Source of the DNA: Ephydatia muelleri
Lineage: Eukaryota; Porifera; Demospongiae; Spongillida; Spongillidae
NCBI GenBank assembly: GCA_013339895.1
Contig: JABACO010000084.1
Coordinates: forward strand, 62,001-126,000
DNA: 64,000 nucleotides
Direction of reading: 5' to 3'
The translations under genes were made by a program, and so were the position numbers. The notes under the pieces are model-generated. The model was given only the letters and a program-made list of their open reading frames with translations. It was not told the origin of the DNA and made no database searches. This document shows, piece after piece, positions 11,169-20,832 of the stretch (positions are counted from its first letter, which is position 1; each line of letters opens with the position of its first letter).

Positions 11169-11564
11169 TCATTCCCTTGCACTAATCTCAGCTGCCATCT
11201 TTTTGTGGAGGGTTTGACGTGCCCTTTCAACTAATCCCTGACTCTGAGGGTGTCTGGGACGACCACTAACCAACTGAATATTGGAGTTCCAGCACTTTAG
11301 CAAGTCAACAATTACCATATTCACAAATTCTCGGCCATTGCCAGAATGTAAAATGCGAGGCACTCCAAAATAAGGGAATATATGGGTATTTATTTTACCT
11401 GCAACATTTGAAGCAGCTTTAGCATCCAAAGCATATGCAAAATTAAACTTAGACCAGTGGTCCACACAATGCAGTATCCATTTGTTATTTCCATGTGGTA
11501 GGTGCCTCATATCTATAAGATCAATCTGCAAAACGAAAGTAAACACTTTTAGACAACTGCCCAC
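11169..11564 (-). CDS. Integrase catalytic core, DDE/rve type (transposon B)
   Basis: The frame encodes DLIDMRHLPHGNNKWILHCV, VDHWSKFNFAYALDAKAAS, GREFVNMVIVDLLKCW and RPRHPQSQGLVERARQTLH. This is the order and spacing of an rve integrase core: first Asp in a DLIDM context, GREFVN around the second acidic block, and the final Glu in LVERA. The closest family I can name is the KRBA2/SCAND3-like integrases of Ginger-type transposons. Zinc-binding residues upstream at 11800-12050 (HGGYKKAF, LYHGIPRS, CPSCQL) complete the usual N-terminal H2C2 domain. Confidence 0.75.
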   Translation of the reverse strand: MGSCLKVFTFVLQIDLIDMRHLPHGNNKWILHCVDHWSKFNFAYALDAKAASNVAGKINTHIFPYFGVPRILHSGNGREFVNMVIVDLLKCWNSNIQLVSGRPRHPQSQGLVERARQTLHKKMAAEISARE

Positions 11565-12248
11565 AGGCTGGCTATTTGTTCTACAGGGTGCTACACTGTG
11601 ATGAAACTAGCTCCCCAAATGAGATTAAAAAATACTGTAATGGTGACACAACAAAATAGACTGAAGGTCTTTATATAGAACAATGCAACTTTAAAAATCA
11701 CCACACATAAAGGCCGTCAGATTTTACAAAAGGATTGCAACATAATGTAAGACTTACTTGCAATCTGCAAAAAAATCCATTTGAAATAATTGGCTTTAAA
11801 GAAGGAGGAGTTGATAGCTGGGGTTTCCGAAGCTGACATGATGGGCACAAGGATACAATTTTTTCTACCACGCTTCTTGGAATCCCGTGATACAAACTAT
11901 GCAACTGAGCTCAACCATTCCTATTCAAATTCAGTAACAAGACACGTAGGCAACAAGACTCTGTACCTTATCGAACGCCTTCTTGTACCCGCCATGTAGC
12001 AGTTCCTTTTCATGGACGTCACGAATGATGTCGTAAAATTCTTCAACATGGGCTACCCTTCTGTACTTATCAAGAGCGGTATTGTCCTCCACCAAATCCT
12101 ATAAATTAAACGATACATTTGTCTCCATTTCAACGCTACTAGTTCTATAACACTATGCAACTTATACATTTCGTCCGATGAATGGCTACTTTAGTGAGAC
12201 TTTACCTGCTCTTTTACTGGAATGACAAGAACATCGCGAGCTCCTAGA

Positions 12249-12464
12249 CTAGGGATGTTCAGAATCTGAAATCCTTTTTTTCTTTCCAAAGAAGCACATG
12301 TTCTTGTCCGCGGACGATGGGTCTTTTATTGCCGCTTTGATTTTGTCTCCAAATTCTTTATGGAAAACTCCACTAGTTCCTCTTTTAACGGAGGGAAACT
12401 TCTCGGCAAGAAAGGTTCTAAACTCTTTCTCTCTATCGAGCTCCATGTCATAGCCAAAGGCCAA
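12249..12464 (-). CDS. Start of transposon B integrase protein
   Basis: A 71-codon minus-strand frame opens MAFGYDMELDREKEFRTFLA and continues through SVKRGTSGVFHKEFGDKIKA. It lies just inside the right terminal array and upstream of the H2C2 motif, the expected place for the first exon. It contains no named domain. Confidence 0.4.
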   Translation of the reverse strand: MAFGYDMELDREKEFRTFLAEKFPSVKRGTSGVFHKEFGDKIKAAIKDPSSADKNMCFFGKKKRISDSEHP

Positions 12465-12526
12465 AAAAAAAGACTAAACGGCGTAACGCACACTTACAAA
12501 ATTTTTTAGCCACGTGAAACTAATTA

Positions 12527-12629
12527 ACCCGTTTTAAAGCCGGTCGACCGGCTTTAAAACGGGTTAACCGGCTTTAAATTGGGTCGACCGCTTTAAAGCG
12601 GGTCAAAAGTTTTAAATCGGGCCGTAACA
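12527..12629. repeat. Right terminal palindromic array of transposon B
   Basis: This is the inverse counterpart of the left array, with blocks CGTTTTAAAGCC, GGTCGACC, GGCTTTAAAACG, GGTTAACC, CGCTTTAAAGCG. It ends TTTAAATCGGGCCGTAACA, followed by the TATA target duplication. Confidence 0.75.
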
Positions 12630-12677
12630 TATATATACGTCTTAATCATAATTTTACATGTCACAGTCCTATGTATG

Positions 12678-13739
12678 ATTTAACCATAGATTGAAGACCT
12701 TACGGAACGGGATTGGCAACGCAATAGACCTCGCAATACATTCACATGATGCAATCATCGTTTCGCATGAATATAATAAACTTTTGGCGGGCCTTTTTAA
12801 GAGGGCGGAAGAGTGTGACCAAGAACTACAAGACGATCAGAAGAAGAGAGCGTTTAGTGATTCGAATACTTCTCTGGTTCCTTGTTGGATTAAGTGGCAT
12901 GTTTTAAAGGCATGTTCAGTAACTTACCGTCGTCTGTGATGTTGAGAAATTCTTTGGTACTATGGGAAACGCGACTTTTAATACTTTGTCGGATTGGTGT
13001 GTCTATGTTTAGCAGCGTATAACCATGAGGCGGTATACAAAAGTATGGAAAAGTTCTGAAGTTTTGCATGGTTTTAGTTTGAAACCTGTATAACCTTTAT
13101 TGGTGAAGCTACAACGACTTTAATGCCTTCGCAGTGCGTGTCTTTGTCGGATTGTTCCAAACCCGCGAGCGAACTTGCAGGCTAAACAATACGATTAACG
13201 TATCGAAAAGGATTTCCTGCTTTGCATAGAACATGTTTTAGTCTCCGAGGTTGTTCCTCCACGAAAATGCTTTCATGTATATAGCAGCGCTTTTTCAATG
13301 TGGAAATATGACTATACAGGATACATGTATCGATATCGGCGAAGTCGGCTCTCTGTGAAGAGAAAAAATGAGTTCATAAATCGGAAACCCACCTCTCTCA
13401 TAGTTTCTGTTGGTATATCTATCTGGGAGAAAACTAGGGTGTCCCAAATACAACAGCAACTGAGGGTAGCCACGTGCACTGTAATTGAGTCTATATTCTC
13501 CCACCAGGTTAAGTTTCAGCTAGTCTTGAACTATATCATATGTGTTGTCTCATATATGTACATTGGATTTTAGGGTGGTTCAAAGCAGAAAAAAAAAAAG
13601 AAAAAAAAACCCTGAAGAGCTAGCCATTTCCAAATAGCGCTACGTATGACGTCATAATTACGGCGAAACCATGACGGTTTCAGTGCAATGTATTGCGTTG
13701 CCAATCCCGTTCCGTAAGGTCTTCAATCTATGATTTAAC
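12678..13739. mobile_element. TIR DNA element (~1.05 kb) with 42-bp perfect ends, inserted in transposon A
   Basis: The element (12685-13732) begins CATAGATTGAAGACCTTACG and ends with its exact inverse; the match runs for 42 bp. It is flanked by direct copies of ATTTAAC, or ATGATTTAAC if three end bases are counted as target. Internal ORFs are short and unconvincing, so it is probably non-autonomous. It separates the zinc-binding and catalytic parts of transposon A. The duplication length of 7-10 bp could fit a hAT or Mutator-like element; I cannot decide. Confidence 0.8.
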
Positions 13740-14262
13740 ATCTGTATATAGCCCAGGCCAGTAGTACTTCGATGCTCCGAAGTGACCATCGTCATGTGTT
13801 AAGGAGACAATTCTCTGACGCTTATCTACACTCTCAACAACTAGTCGAGCAGTACCCTGACATCCATTGTCTACGCGCGTTGTATGCATTAGGAAAGAGA
13901 ACTGTGATGTGACATACTTGCAATTGCAATTTAACGTCGTTTTGATTCTCACCTCTACCCGTGTTGTATAACTCCGCACCTTTTACAAGCGAAAATTTGG
14001 CTCTCTTCCGTAACTCTTGTTTGTCCGATTTCGAAAAGGAAGAGGGATACTCGCGTTGTAGAAAATACTTGTCTATCCGCTCTCTAAAAGTAAACCAACC
14101 GCCTTTGTGTCCATCGTCACTTGCCATATGTGTGCTGCCACTTGCTTTCTAGATCTGGTAATGTATAAAACAATTTTTAAAGGGTCTCATTTCTACGCAA
14201 GGGTCTCCAGTTCTACGGGTTCCCCAATTTTACCTGTCAGGGGCATGGCCACTACTCTATTT

Positions 14263-14505
14263 GGGATTGTTTTCGCGAAAAGAGACCAAACACATGTTTT
14301 TTCAAGATTTCAATTAATTTATATTCTTGAAGTCTGAAATGACATTGCTTCTTACGCACTGAGAATCCGAGTATTTGTCATGGAGCTATAAGGTGCTGAA
14401 TTTACAATTAGCCATACATTTCAACACAAGCATTAAATTTTCTTTTGCGCGTACTGGAAATTTTATCATGTATGTGTTAGGTCCATTTTCGCGGAAGCGA
14501 TCCCA
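14263..14505. mobile_element. MITE, TTTCGCGGAAA-terminal family (copy 1)
   Basis: About 243 bp begin GGGATTGTTTTCGCGAAAAG and end TTTTCGCGGAAGCGATCCC, forming imperfect inverted ends. The interior shares AAGTCTGAAATG, TGCTTCTTACGCA, GTCATGGAG and CGTACTGGAAATTTTAT with copies at 22479, 28342 and 37805. It is non-coding. Confidence 0.75.
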
Positions 14506-16375
14506 TTTGCAATTAAAGACACTTGAAAATTGGAATTGCAAATTAAGTTGACAGGTCCATCAGGCAATGGTCACATTCAGTACCTGTAACCAACAATAGT
14601 AGGCTCTTTTTAATGGCTCAGTTGTTATAGTTTAATCCTCTCTTTACTTAATTGTGTGTGCCAGGTTTGTAGCAAAAGCCACCCTCAAATTCCATGGCAT
14701 CATTCGTGTACAATTAAGTTTCATTTATCGTACGCTGAATGAAATGAATATTTATTTTTCTAAGCAAAGTGTTACCAATCATGCTGAGATTGATATTGTT
14801 TCATGCTGCTTTAATGGTGCTAGTTCCGTACGTGGTATACCCCAAATATATGGGGTATATATGCATGGGGTATACCCTGTTAATTTGTTTGCGATTTATT
14901 AAGGTCTAGGACATCGCAAATATTCTGCAGCTGCTACAAACATATGAAGGGATGGTTGAATAACAAGGGTACACAATACTGTAGTGTATAAAATACTTTC
15001 GTACAACATGTAGCGTTGCAAACATTTTCGCTAACTTTAATATCAGTACAAGGGTCATTCTCCAGCGGCTTTATAAGAAACCACCGATGTTAAAACTATA
15101 CTAGCTAGTGCTCGTATTACATCTCACGAACGCGAACATTTATTACATGCATGATACATTGCTATTAGTACTAGTTCTGATGCTTGCTACTGTACATGTA
15201 TTCACACTATCCCTAGAAACTCTCAAATAGAATAAAAAATAGAATAAAAAACTTTAACGTAGAATATCGTGAAAACCACGTTTCTTTGAGACATCCAGTG
15301 CACAGATATTGTATACAGCATCACACTACAGATAGAATCCCAAACAAAATGTTAAGAGCGGAAGCTGTAGCGGAACTAAGGCAGAGTGCGATTGCGGGGA
15401 TACATAAATGGTAAAAATTTGTAGCTTTATTCTATGCAATAGAATAAAATAGAGGTGGACGCTAGTATAATTTATGCTTTTAAAGTGTAAGTGGCTTAAC
15501 TGAAATGAGATTATAGTCAATTTATAGAAATAGCTGTTCAGCATTGGGTAATAATCACGCAGTATGTAGAATAACACGCTCAGCTATTATCCCTAGAAAC
15601 CTGCAAATAGAATAAAAAATAGAATAAAAATTTTCTAGGGGTATAGTATAGTGCGACTCACAACTAGACATGATTATATTTTATACGCGTTGTATGTACT
15701 TTTAATAAACGTTTCCCAGAAGGCAATTCATGCACATTGCCATGCGTGTGATGTTACTTTGCCCTTCGATGATATTTTATCTCCAATGTTACCTATTTTG
15801 CGTAGCACAGGCATGTATACATGTAACCTCAAAATCCTGAACTGGATTGTCCGCCATTTTGTAGTTGATCAAATAGGATGTGTGGTAGCTACAATAACTA
15901 TTAGACCCACAAAGCAATTGAATATAGTTAAAACAAAACCACCAAACCGGGTTTGTTTTCTCATAGCTGCGTAACCATTAATAATAGTATCATCACCATT
16001 TAATAGTATAATGCATGCGTGTCAAGCCAAAATATAAGTCTTTGCTCTAACTTGATTTGGTTAACATTGAAGTGATGACGACACAGAGATCTTTAAAAAA
16101 CACACCTGTTTAAGGCAGTGCAGTATTTTGATGCAATGGATGTAAATGCTGAAATTTTATACAATAGTACATTACCCTAAGCCTCACATTCGTTGTAAGC
16201 TATGGTAACATCGGATGTATGGTTTGTTCATTTCAGGCCCAACGTTGTATACCCTGTAATTATGGGGTACCCCAGAACTGAAGAGATTAAAAGGAATGTT
16301 CGTTTCAATATATATACTGAATGTGCTACCAAGTTTTGACCTGTATGGAAGATGTTTGCAATTTTTTTCCCACAG
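14506..16375. other. Right part of gene 1 intron 2
   Basis: No exon is supported. A ~43-bp sequence containing ATCCCTAGAAAC and AATAGAATAAAAAATAGAAT occurs twice (15208-15250 and 15588-15630) as direct repeats about 380 bp apart. It may be the ends of a small element. The intron ends in a polypyrimidine tract and CCCACAG at 16375. Confidence 0.45.
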
Positions 16376-18340
16376 ATGCAAAGCAACTGTATGAAGAAGC
16401 CCTGAAAGAAGGTAGTGTGAAATTGTCAATCATCAAATGTCTGGTGCTTGGAATAGCAGGTGTAGGGAAGACATGTTTGAAGAGGTTCCTCCTACAACTA
16501 CCCCAAAATGAAGATGGACCAATTGGTCGTGTCAGCACAGGTCTGGCTGATAACCCCATTGAGGTTTTGGTTGGCTCAGTTGATTCCATACTAATGGGTG
16601 TAGATAAGAAAGATAAAGAAAAGTGGGAGGTTTTGGATGAAGCCAAACTAATAGAGGTCATTGTACATTCCTGTGGGTCAAACATTTCTTCTCCAGCCCC
16701 AAACAATGTGCGAGAATCCCAAAGTCATGATATGCCCACATCTACAACAGCCTCTGAGAGAGAGTATCACCCAGAACCAGCCATTGAGGAGGTTAATAGA
16801 CAAATTATTAATATATTCAAAAGCAAAAAATTGTATGGGAAAGAATTTTATGTGAATTTGATTCACTTCATTGATAGCGGTGGTCAGCCTCAGTTTATTG
16901 AGCTCTTGCCTGCTTTTGTTCAAGACTTGAATGCAATTCTTTATGCTGTAAACCTCTCAGAAAGCTTAGACCACCACCCTACAATCTATTTCTATGGACA
17001 AAACTGTCAGCCCATAGGGACACCATACCAGTCCCCATTCTCACATGGGCAAGTGCTACAAAAGTGTGTGAGGGCCACATACACCACAGATGTCTGTCCT
17101 CAGGTGTTTGTAGTAGGCACACACAGAGATAAGCAGAATGAATGTGCAGAGAAGAGGGAAGACAAGGACAGAATGATCAAAAAATTAGTACCAACAAATT
17201 GCCTAGTGCAAAGGAATGAGCCTCAAGTACTTTGGGATGTTAATGGGATTAAACCAGATTTGTATGATCAAGACATTGCTAATCACCTTAGACGAGCAAT
17301 TGTGCATCACTGCACAAATAATGAGCTCTCTGCATCCCTTCCTATGAAATGGTTTGTTTTGAGGATGTGGATAACCAGCTTTGCTGAACAGGGAGTTTTA
17401 AGTCTACGAAGGTGTCTTGAGCTAGCACAGAAGTTATCAATGGATCAGTCAGACTTGGAAGCAGCTCTGCTGCATATGGTCGACTATAATCTCTTTCTGT
17501 GGTACCCTAAAATACCAGAGCTTAGGGATGTAGTGATATCGGATCCACAGGTGATCCTCAAGATCATAACACACCTAGTTCAATGTAAACATGACCTTAG
17601 TGCACTGAGTAATGATGCAGGTATTAAAGGCATTTGGCGCTCCAAGTTTAAAAACCATGCTATTGTCACTCGTGAATTTCTTCGGTATGACCATTTTAAA
17701 AAGCATTTTATAGAAGGTGTTTTTACAGTGGAGCATTTTATTGGTATGATGTGCCATCTCCTTATCATGGTTGACTTGAAAAATGGTGACTACCAGTTCC
17801 CAGCTCTTTTAGATCCACTTGGTAGTAAAACAATTTGTCAGGGGAATCAACTAGTTGATACACTCCTAATACGTTTTCCAAATGAGTTCGTACCACGTGG
17901 ATTTTTCATTTTCTTGGTAGCTTTCTTACAAACAAGGTGTTCTTTGGTGAAAGAAAGTATGGTCCCAGTTTGCTTGTATAGCGATTGTGTTAAGTTAAAA
18001 GACAATGCGACTCTTACTCAATTCACCATTATTGATTCGGTTACGTACATTAAAGTGCATCTTGAAATGGAAGAGGACTGGAGCAAAGTAGAGGATTGCA
18101 GTAAAGCATGCCTTCAAATTAAGCAGCTCATTCATGAAGGTGTACAGAAGGTATCTGAAATGCTCCACTACAGTGCAAAATTTAGTTATGCTTTTATCAA
18201 TGAATCGTGCGGACCCGGACATGTTGCTGCCATAATAGATGAGCCTAAAAATCTTAAAAAAGCATCATGTTTAAATTGTCCAAAGAACATGGTCCTGACT
18301 ATGAAGCACAAAGTTTGGCTATCTGAAATTGAACCAAAAG
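16376..18340 (+). CDS. Roc-like P-loop GTPase with COR-like region (gene 1)
   Basis: A single 1965-nt exon starts after TTTTTTTCCCACAG and ends at AAAAG|GTATGT, phase 1 on both sides. Counting from the in-frame ATG at 16321, Walker A GIAGVGKT is at residues 44-51, the G3 motif DSGGQ at 185-189, and the G4 motif THRD at 267-270. This set matches Roc/Ras-like GTPases such as those in ROCO and DAPK-type proteins. The roughly 400 residues that follow are leucine-rich and helical (MKWFVLRMWITSFAEQG, LRRCLELAQKLSMDQSDLEA, PQVILKIITHLVQ). They resemble a COR-like dimerisation region, though that is less certain. In context it would couple nucleotide-dependent assembly to TRAF and death domains. The frame also stays open upstream to 16321, inside the intron, but the splice site and phase favour 16376. 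Confidence 0.8.
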
Positions 18341-18349
18341 GTATGTAAC

Positions 18350-18700
18350 ATGTATGTAAAATCATTGAAGGTTTGTGAGGGTGAAGGTGTGAGTGTTGCA
18401 AGGTTGTGAGTATTGTGATGGTGAGGTATTGTAAGGGATGGGTGTTGTGAGGATGTGGGTATTGTGTGGGTGTGGTATTGGGATATACATGTATGAGTAA
18501 TGTAAGGCTGTGAGTATTGGGATGGTATGCGTATGGATATGTGAGGATGTGGGTGTTGAGATGTGTGAGGGTCAAGTATTGTGACAGTATGGGTGTGGGT
18601 ATTGGGAGTGGTAATGTGAGTGTGGGTAATGTGAGGTATTGGGTATTGAGTGGCGGGAGTAAGTTGCATGAGGTGTGGGTGTTTTGAGGGTCTGGATGTG
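18350..18700. repeat. Degenerate TG/GT-rich minisatellite in gene 1 intron 3
   Basis: Irregular repeats around GTATTGTGAGGTGTGGG occupy the start of the intron after the GTPase exon. At 18700-18728 there is a decayed copy of a linker-exon 3' end (GACCAGCTATTAACTAATG followed by GTGAGTGACC). Confidence 0.6.
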
Positions 18701-18868
18701 GGTGCTGGAGACCAGCTATTAACTAATGGTGAGTGACCATATATGGGACTGTGATGTACATGCAGTATGCACATACAAGTACATGTCATATGCACTCTCT
18801 CGTGCACACGTATGTACATATGGTCACATACGTATATGCTTAATTGTATTCATATTTATCACATGCAG

Positions 18869-18970
18869 GAGACAATACTCCATGCTCTCTATCACTACCA
18901 GTTTGTAATGCTTCCAATGAGAGCCGACCACCCAAACCTGCTACCGATGAAGGTCAGCTGGTAGCTAATG
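18869..18970 (+). CDS. Second linker exon (gene 1)
   Basis: A 102-nt phase-1 exon lies between CACATGCAG and GTGAGTGACC, encoding DNTPCSLSLPVCNASNE, RPPKPATDEGQLVAN. It is a paralogue of the linker exon at 4518-4616. It connects the GTPase exon (EPK G) to a death-domain exon: joined to 19981 it reads VAN E CTSG, and joined to 20477 it reads VAN G LAHLL. Both joins keep frame. Confidence 0.65.
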
Positions 18971-19980
18971 GTGAGTGACCATATAAGGAAGATCGTGTAG
19001 CTATATGCAAGTGTGATGCATTTTTTAAAGCTGAGAGTTTTGTTTGTTTGGTTAGAAAGAATTCGAGTACACATGCGTCTTGTTTTGTAATTCAAGTTTT
19101 AAATGGAGTACACCCAAAACTCTCGGGCGGGGCTACCACATTACTTGAAAATTGATACTCGTAAATCAAGTTGAGCTTGGTGCTGAATACTGCAAAGTGA
19201 TTAGCTATTTTATTTCGTTTTTGCATCTGTAATAGTTCAAGTGAAATTAATTGTGTCCTGTGGGTAATATTAATTTTTAATTCAATTTAAGTTGAGGAGG
19301 GCAGAGTTGTGCCATCAAGTTACACTCACCCTCCCCAAATTAAGTTAAATTAAAAGACATGCAAACCGCAGACAACATTGGGTACAATGTGCTTCAAGAA
19401 AACTTTCCAGAATTGTGTAATTCAGTGGTCTTGGTTTGTAATTCAAGTTTTAAATGGAGTCCACCTTAACTTACATGGGGCAGGGCTTCAAACTTGGTAC
19501 TCGTAAATCAAGTTGAGTCTGGAGTAGTTTTGATACATGTGCATGCATCTTCATGTACACACATACAGATGTACAGACAGACATACTCACATTGAGAACA
19601 CACACATCTACAAATGTACAAATGTTTGCTGTTTAACACATTGCACACACACATGAACATGTACTCATGCTCTCATGCACAAGGGAACACTGTAAATAGA
19701 TGCATGGACATTTCATCAAGTTTGTACTGTTCGTGATGAGATATGATTACAAATTTGATAAACAATAATGCCCCCCTCCCTCCCCCCCCCCCTCCCCTCC
19801 CTTATCATATATGATAGGTATACTACATAACATAGGTGATTGATTTGTTTAGAATGAGGGTAGATAAGAGTGTGTGTTTATGGTGTAGTATAAGAGTATC
19901 AGCCAATGGGTATCTGTGTACATGTACTTGGGTACCCATCCCATGTTACTTACAACATCCACCATTTTAATTCCACACAG
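18971..19980. other. Intron 4 of gene 1, with ~90-bp direct repeats
   Basis: No coding sequence is supported. Blocks at 19081-19175 and 19430-19517 are diverged direct repeats sharing TTGTAATTCAAGTTTTAAAT and CTCGTAAATCAAGTTGAG. A pyrimidine run (CCCTCCCTCCCCCC) lies near 19771. Confidence 0.5.
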
Positions 19981-20246
19981 AATGCACCAGTGGCCACCTC
20001 TTGAAAATTGCTTTGTTCAATTTTGATTGGAGGCGAGTTGGGCGACGCCTACTTGCATCACAATAGAACATCACAGACATTTGTCGTGAAGAACCAGATG
20101 AACCAAACAGGAGAGAGGCAGTTTTGATGAAATGGCAAAGTCAGAAGGGATCATCAGCCACTTACAGTGTTCTGGCTGAGGCATTCGAAACAATAGGATA
20201 TGGCGACATAGCTGAGAAGGTGAAGGAGATGGAGGGAAAGAAGTAA
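19981..20246 (+). CDS. Death-domain exon, version 1 (gene 1; internal TAG)
   Basis: After the acceptor TTCCACACAG the phase-1 frame reads CTSGHLLKIALFNFDWRRVG, then ITDICREEPDEPNRREAVLM, KWQSQKGSSATYSVLAEAFE, TIGYGDIAEKVKEMEGKK and TAA. This has the classic six-helix death-domain pattern (W..VG..L, I..I......R....LM.W....G..AT...L..A....G..D.A.K). Death domains mediate homotypic assembly in PIDD, UNC5, DAPK and IRAK-type complexes. A TAG at 20064-20066 interrupts the frame between helices 1 and 2. As written the exon therefore gives a protein truncated inside the domain, unless it is a sequencing error, an allele, or skipped in favour of the exon at 20477. Confidence 0.75.
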
Positions 20247-20466
20247 TGGTGATTTTCATAGTACTGAGTAGGTTTTGTAATCATTTGTGTATGTATCATT
20301 AGGAAATCTATAGCAGTGTGTGATAACAAGGAAAAATAGGTGTGTTGGATTTTGCAGTGTAATGGACTTTATCTTGAACTGTTCTTGGTCACTTTAAAGA
20401 CTGATGATTTGAAATTCCTTATAATGGGAATGTGCATGTACACACACACAAACTACACACATCACC

Positions 20467-20832
20467 ATGACAACAGGCCTGGCCCACCTCCTTGGTAAGC
20501 ACCAGCTCCGCCCAGAAGACCTAGATGACGTCTTCAGCTACGTGCAGGCTGCCTCCCCCAAATGGGTCTCGCACCTCAAGATGTCCAGCATGGAGACCAG
20601 TGCCATTGTGAACACCACAGGGCTCTCCGACCAGAAGGACTACTTCCAGGAGATGCTGACGAAGTGGCTGACCTTGGCACCCCCTCAGCACCCCATCCCC
20701 ACCACTGAGGCGCTGGCTGAAGCCATTGGTAAGGCCTGGAGCGTGAACCTGGCCTTTAAGTTGAAGAAGGAGGCCATGTTTGTAGGGCCGGAGAGAGTCA
20801 TCACCCCAGAGAACGAGTTTCTGCGACCTTAA
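20467..20832 (+). CDS. Death-domain-like exon, version 2 (gene 1, alternative last exon)
   Basis: An open frame of 121 codons reads LLGKHQLRPEDLDDVFSYVQ, then SPKWVSHLKMSSMETSAIV, DYFQEMLTKWLTLAPP and TTEALAEAIGKAWSVNLAFK. The spacing of hydrophobic residues and the (F/Y)..ML..WL..... (A/T)..L..AI core fit a death-fold domain. It can start at its own ATG (20467) or, more likely, at an acceptor ACAACAG|GC (20477). Use of the acceptor restores phase 1 and allows direct joining to the linker exon at 18970. Its GC content and C/G-ending codons (CTC, GCC, AAG, CTG) stand out from the AT-rich neighbours. It may be an alternative C-terminus or a small independent gene. Confidence 0.65.
   Translation: MTTGLAHLLGKHQLRPEDLDDVFSYVQAASPKWVSHLKMSSMETSAIVNTTGLSDQKDYFQEMLTKWLTLAPPQHPIPTTEALAEAIGKAWSVNLAFKLKKEAMFVGPERVITPENEFLRP

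Larger units (their letters stand above)
8013..12633 (-). mobile_element. Ginger-like DNA transposon B with ULP1 protease, PHD finger and palindromic terminal arrays
   Basis: The element spans 8017-12629 and is bounded by TGTTACGGCCCGATTTAAAA at the left and its inverse at the right. It is flanked by the 4-bp target duplication TATA (8013-8016, 12630-12633). Both ends contain arrays of GGTCGACC and TTTAAA palindromic blocks. Minus-strand coding pieces, from 12464 down to 8400, are an N-terminal region, an H2C2-type zinc-binding motif (LYHGIPRSVVEKIVSLCPSC), an integrase core, a GPY/F-like piece (TGASPYELVFGQ), and a Cys-rich tail. A ULP1 protease and a PHD finger follow. A 4-bp duplication, TG..CA ends and an integrase plus Cys-protease are features reported for Ginger elements. 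It lies in a probable intron of transposon A. It appears degraded in places. Confidence 0.7.
6770..14160 (-). mobile_element. Ginger-like DNA transposon A (integrase type), split by two later insertions
   Basis: Minus-strand coding pieces flank two inserted elements. On the right (13740-14127) is an N-terminus opening MASDDGHKGGWFTFRERIDK, followed by the zinc-binding region with HDDGHFGASKYYWPGLYTDV. On the left (6850-8010) are SCDRCQRYNKKL and a retrovirus-like integrase core (MDLIGPLPETSLGNKYII, YYSKWAEATALPDKTAGS, QGREFVNKIIRQLY, LTERFNQTLSRC). These are followed by a GPY/F-like module (DDWLGPYSIN, YELINMKGAVLK) and an acidic repetitive tail. GT-AG introns appear to interrupt the core. 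No reverse transcriptase, protease or gag-like frame is seen and no LTRs are found, which favours a Ginger1-type cut-and-paste element over an LTR retrotransposon. The outer termini were not located. The element is disrupted by nesting and is presumably inactive here. Confidence 0.65.
1879..20832 (+). other. Gene 1 model: RING-TRAF-MATH / Roc-like GTPase / death domain
   Basis: Proposed exons are 1879-2706, 4518-4616, 16376-18340, 18869-18970, then either 19981-20246 or 20477-20832. Every junction is phase 1 with GT-AG borders, so the reading frame is kept. For example, the TRAF exon ends ATA AAA G and the linker exon starts GT GAT GAT. The product would be an E3-ligase-like/TRAF adaptor fused to a P-loop GTPase and a C-terminal death domain. 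Intron 2 is about 11.8 kb and packed with transposons. The first exon is not visible. The GTPase exon could instead be a separate gene, but the matching phase and the paired proline-rich linker exons on both sides favour one transcription unit. No transcript evidence is available here. Confidence 0.6.

Noticed and set aside
6770-14160. LTR retrotransposon or Polinton interpretation of the integrase region
   Set aside because: No long terminal repeats, reverse transcriptase, polymerase B, capsid or packaging gene is visible; the integrase with GPY/F motif, GT-AG introns and TIR-type nesting fits Ginger DNA transposons better.
15208-15630. Possible short LTR pair (43-bp direct repeats)
   Set aside because: Too short, no coding content or primer-binding site between them.
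18186-18819. Thr/His/Pro-rich minus-strand ORFs (129 and 166 codons)
   Set aside because: They arise from the GT-rich minisatellite after the GTPase exon.
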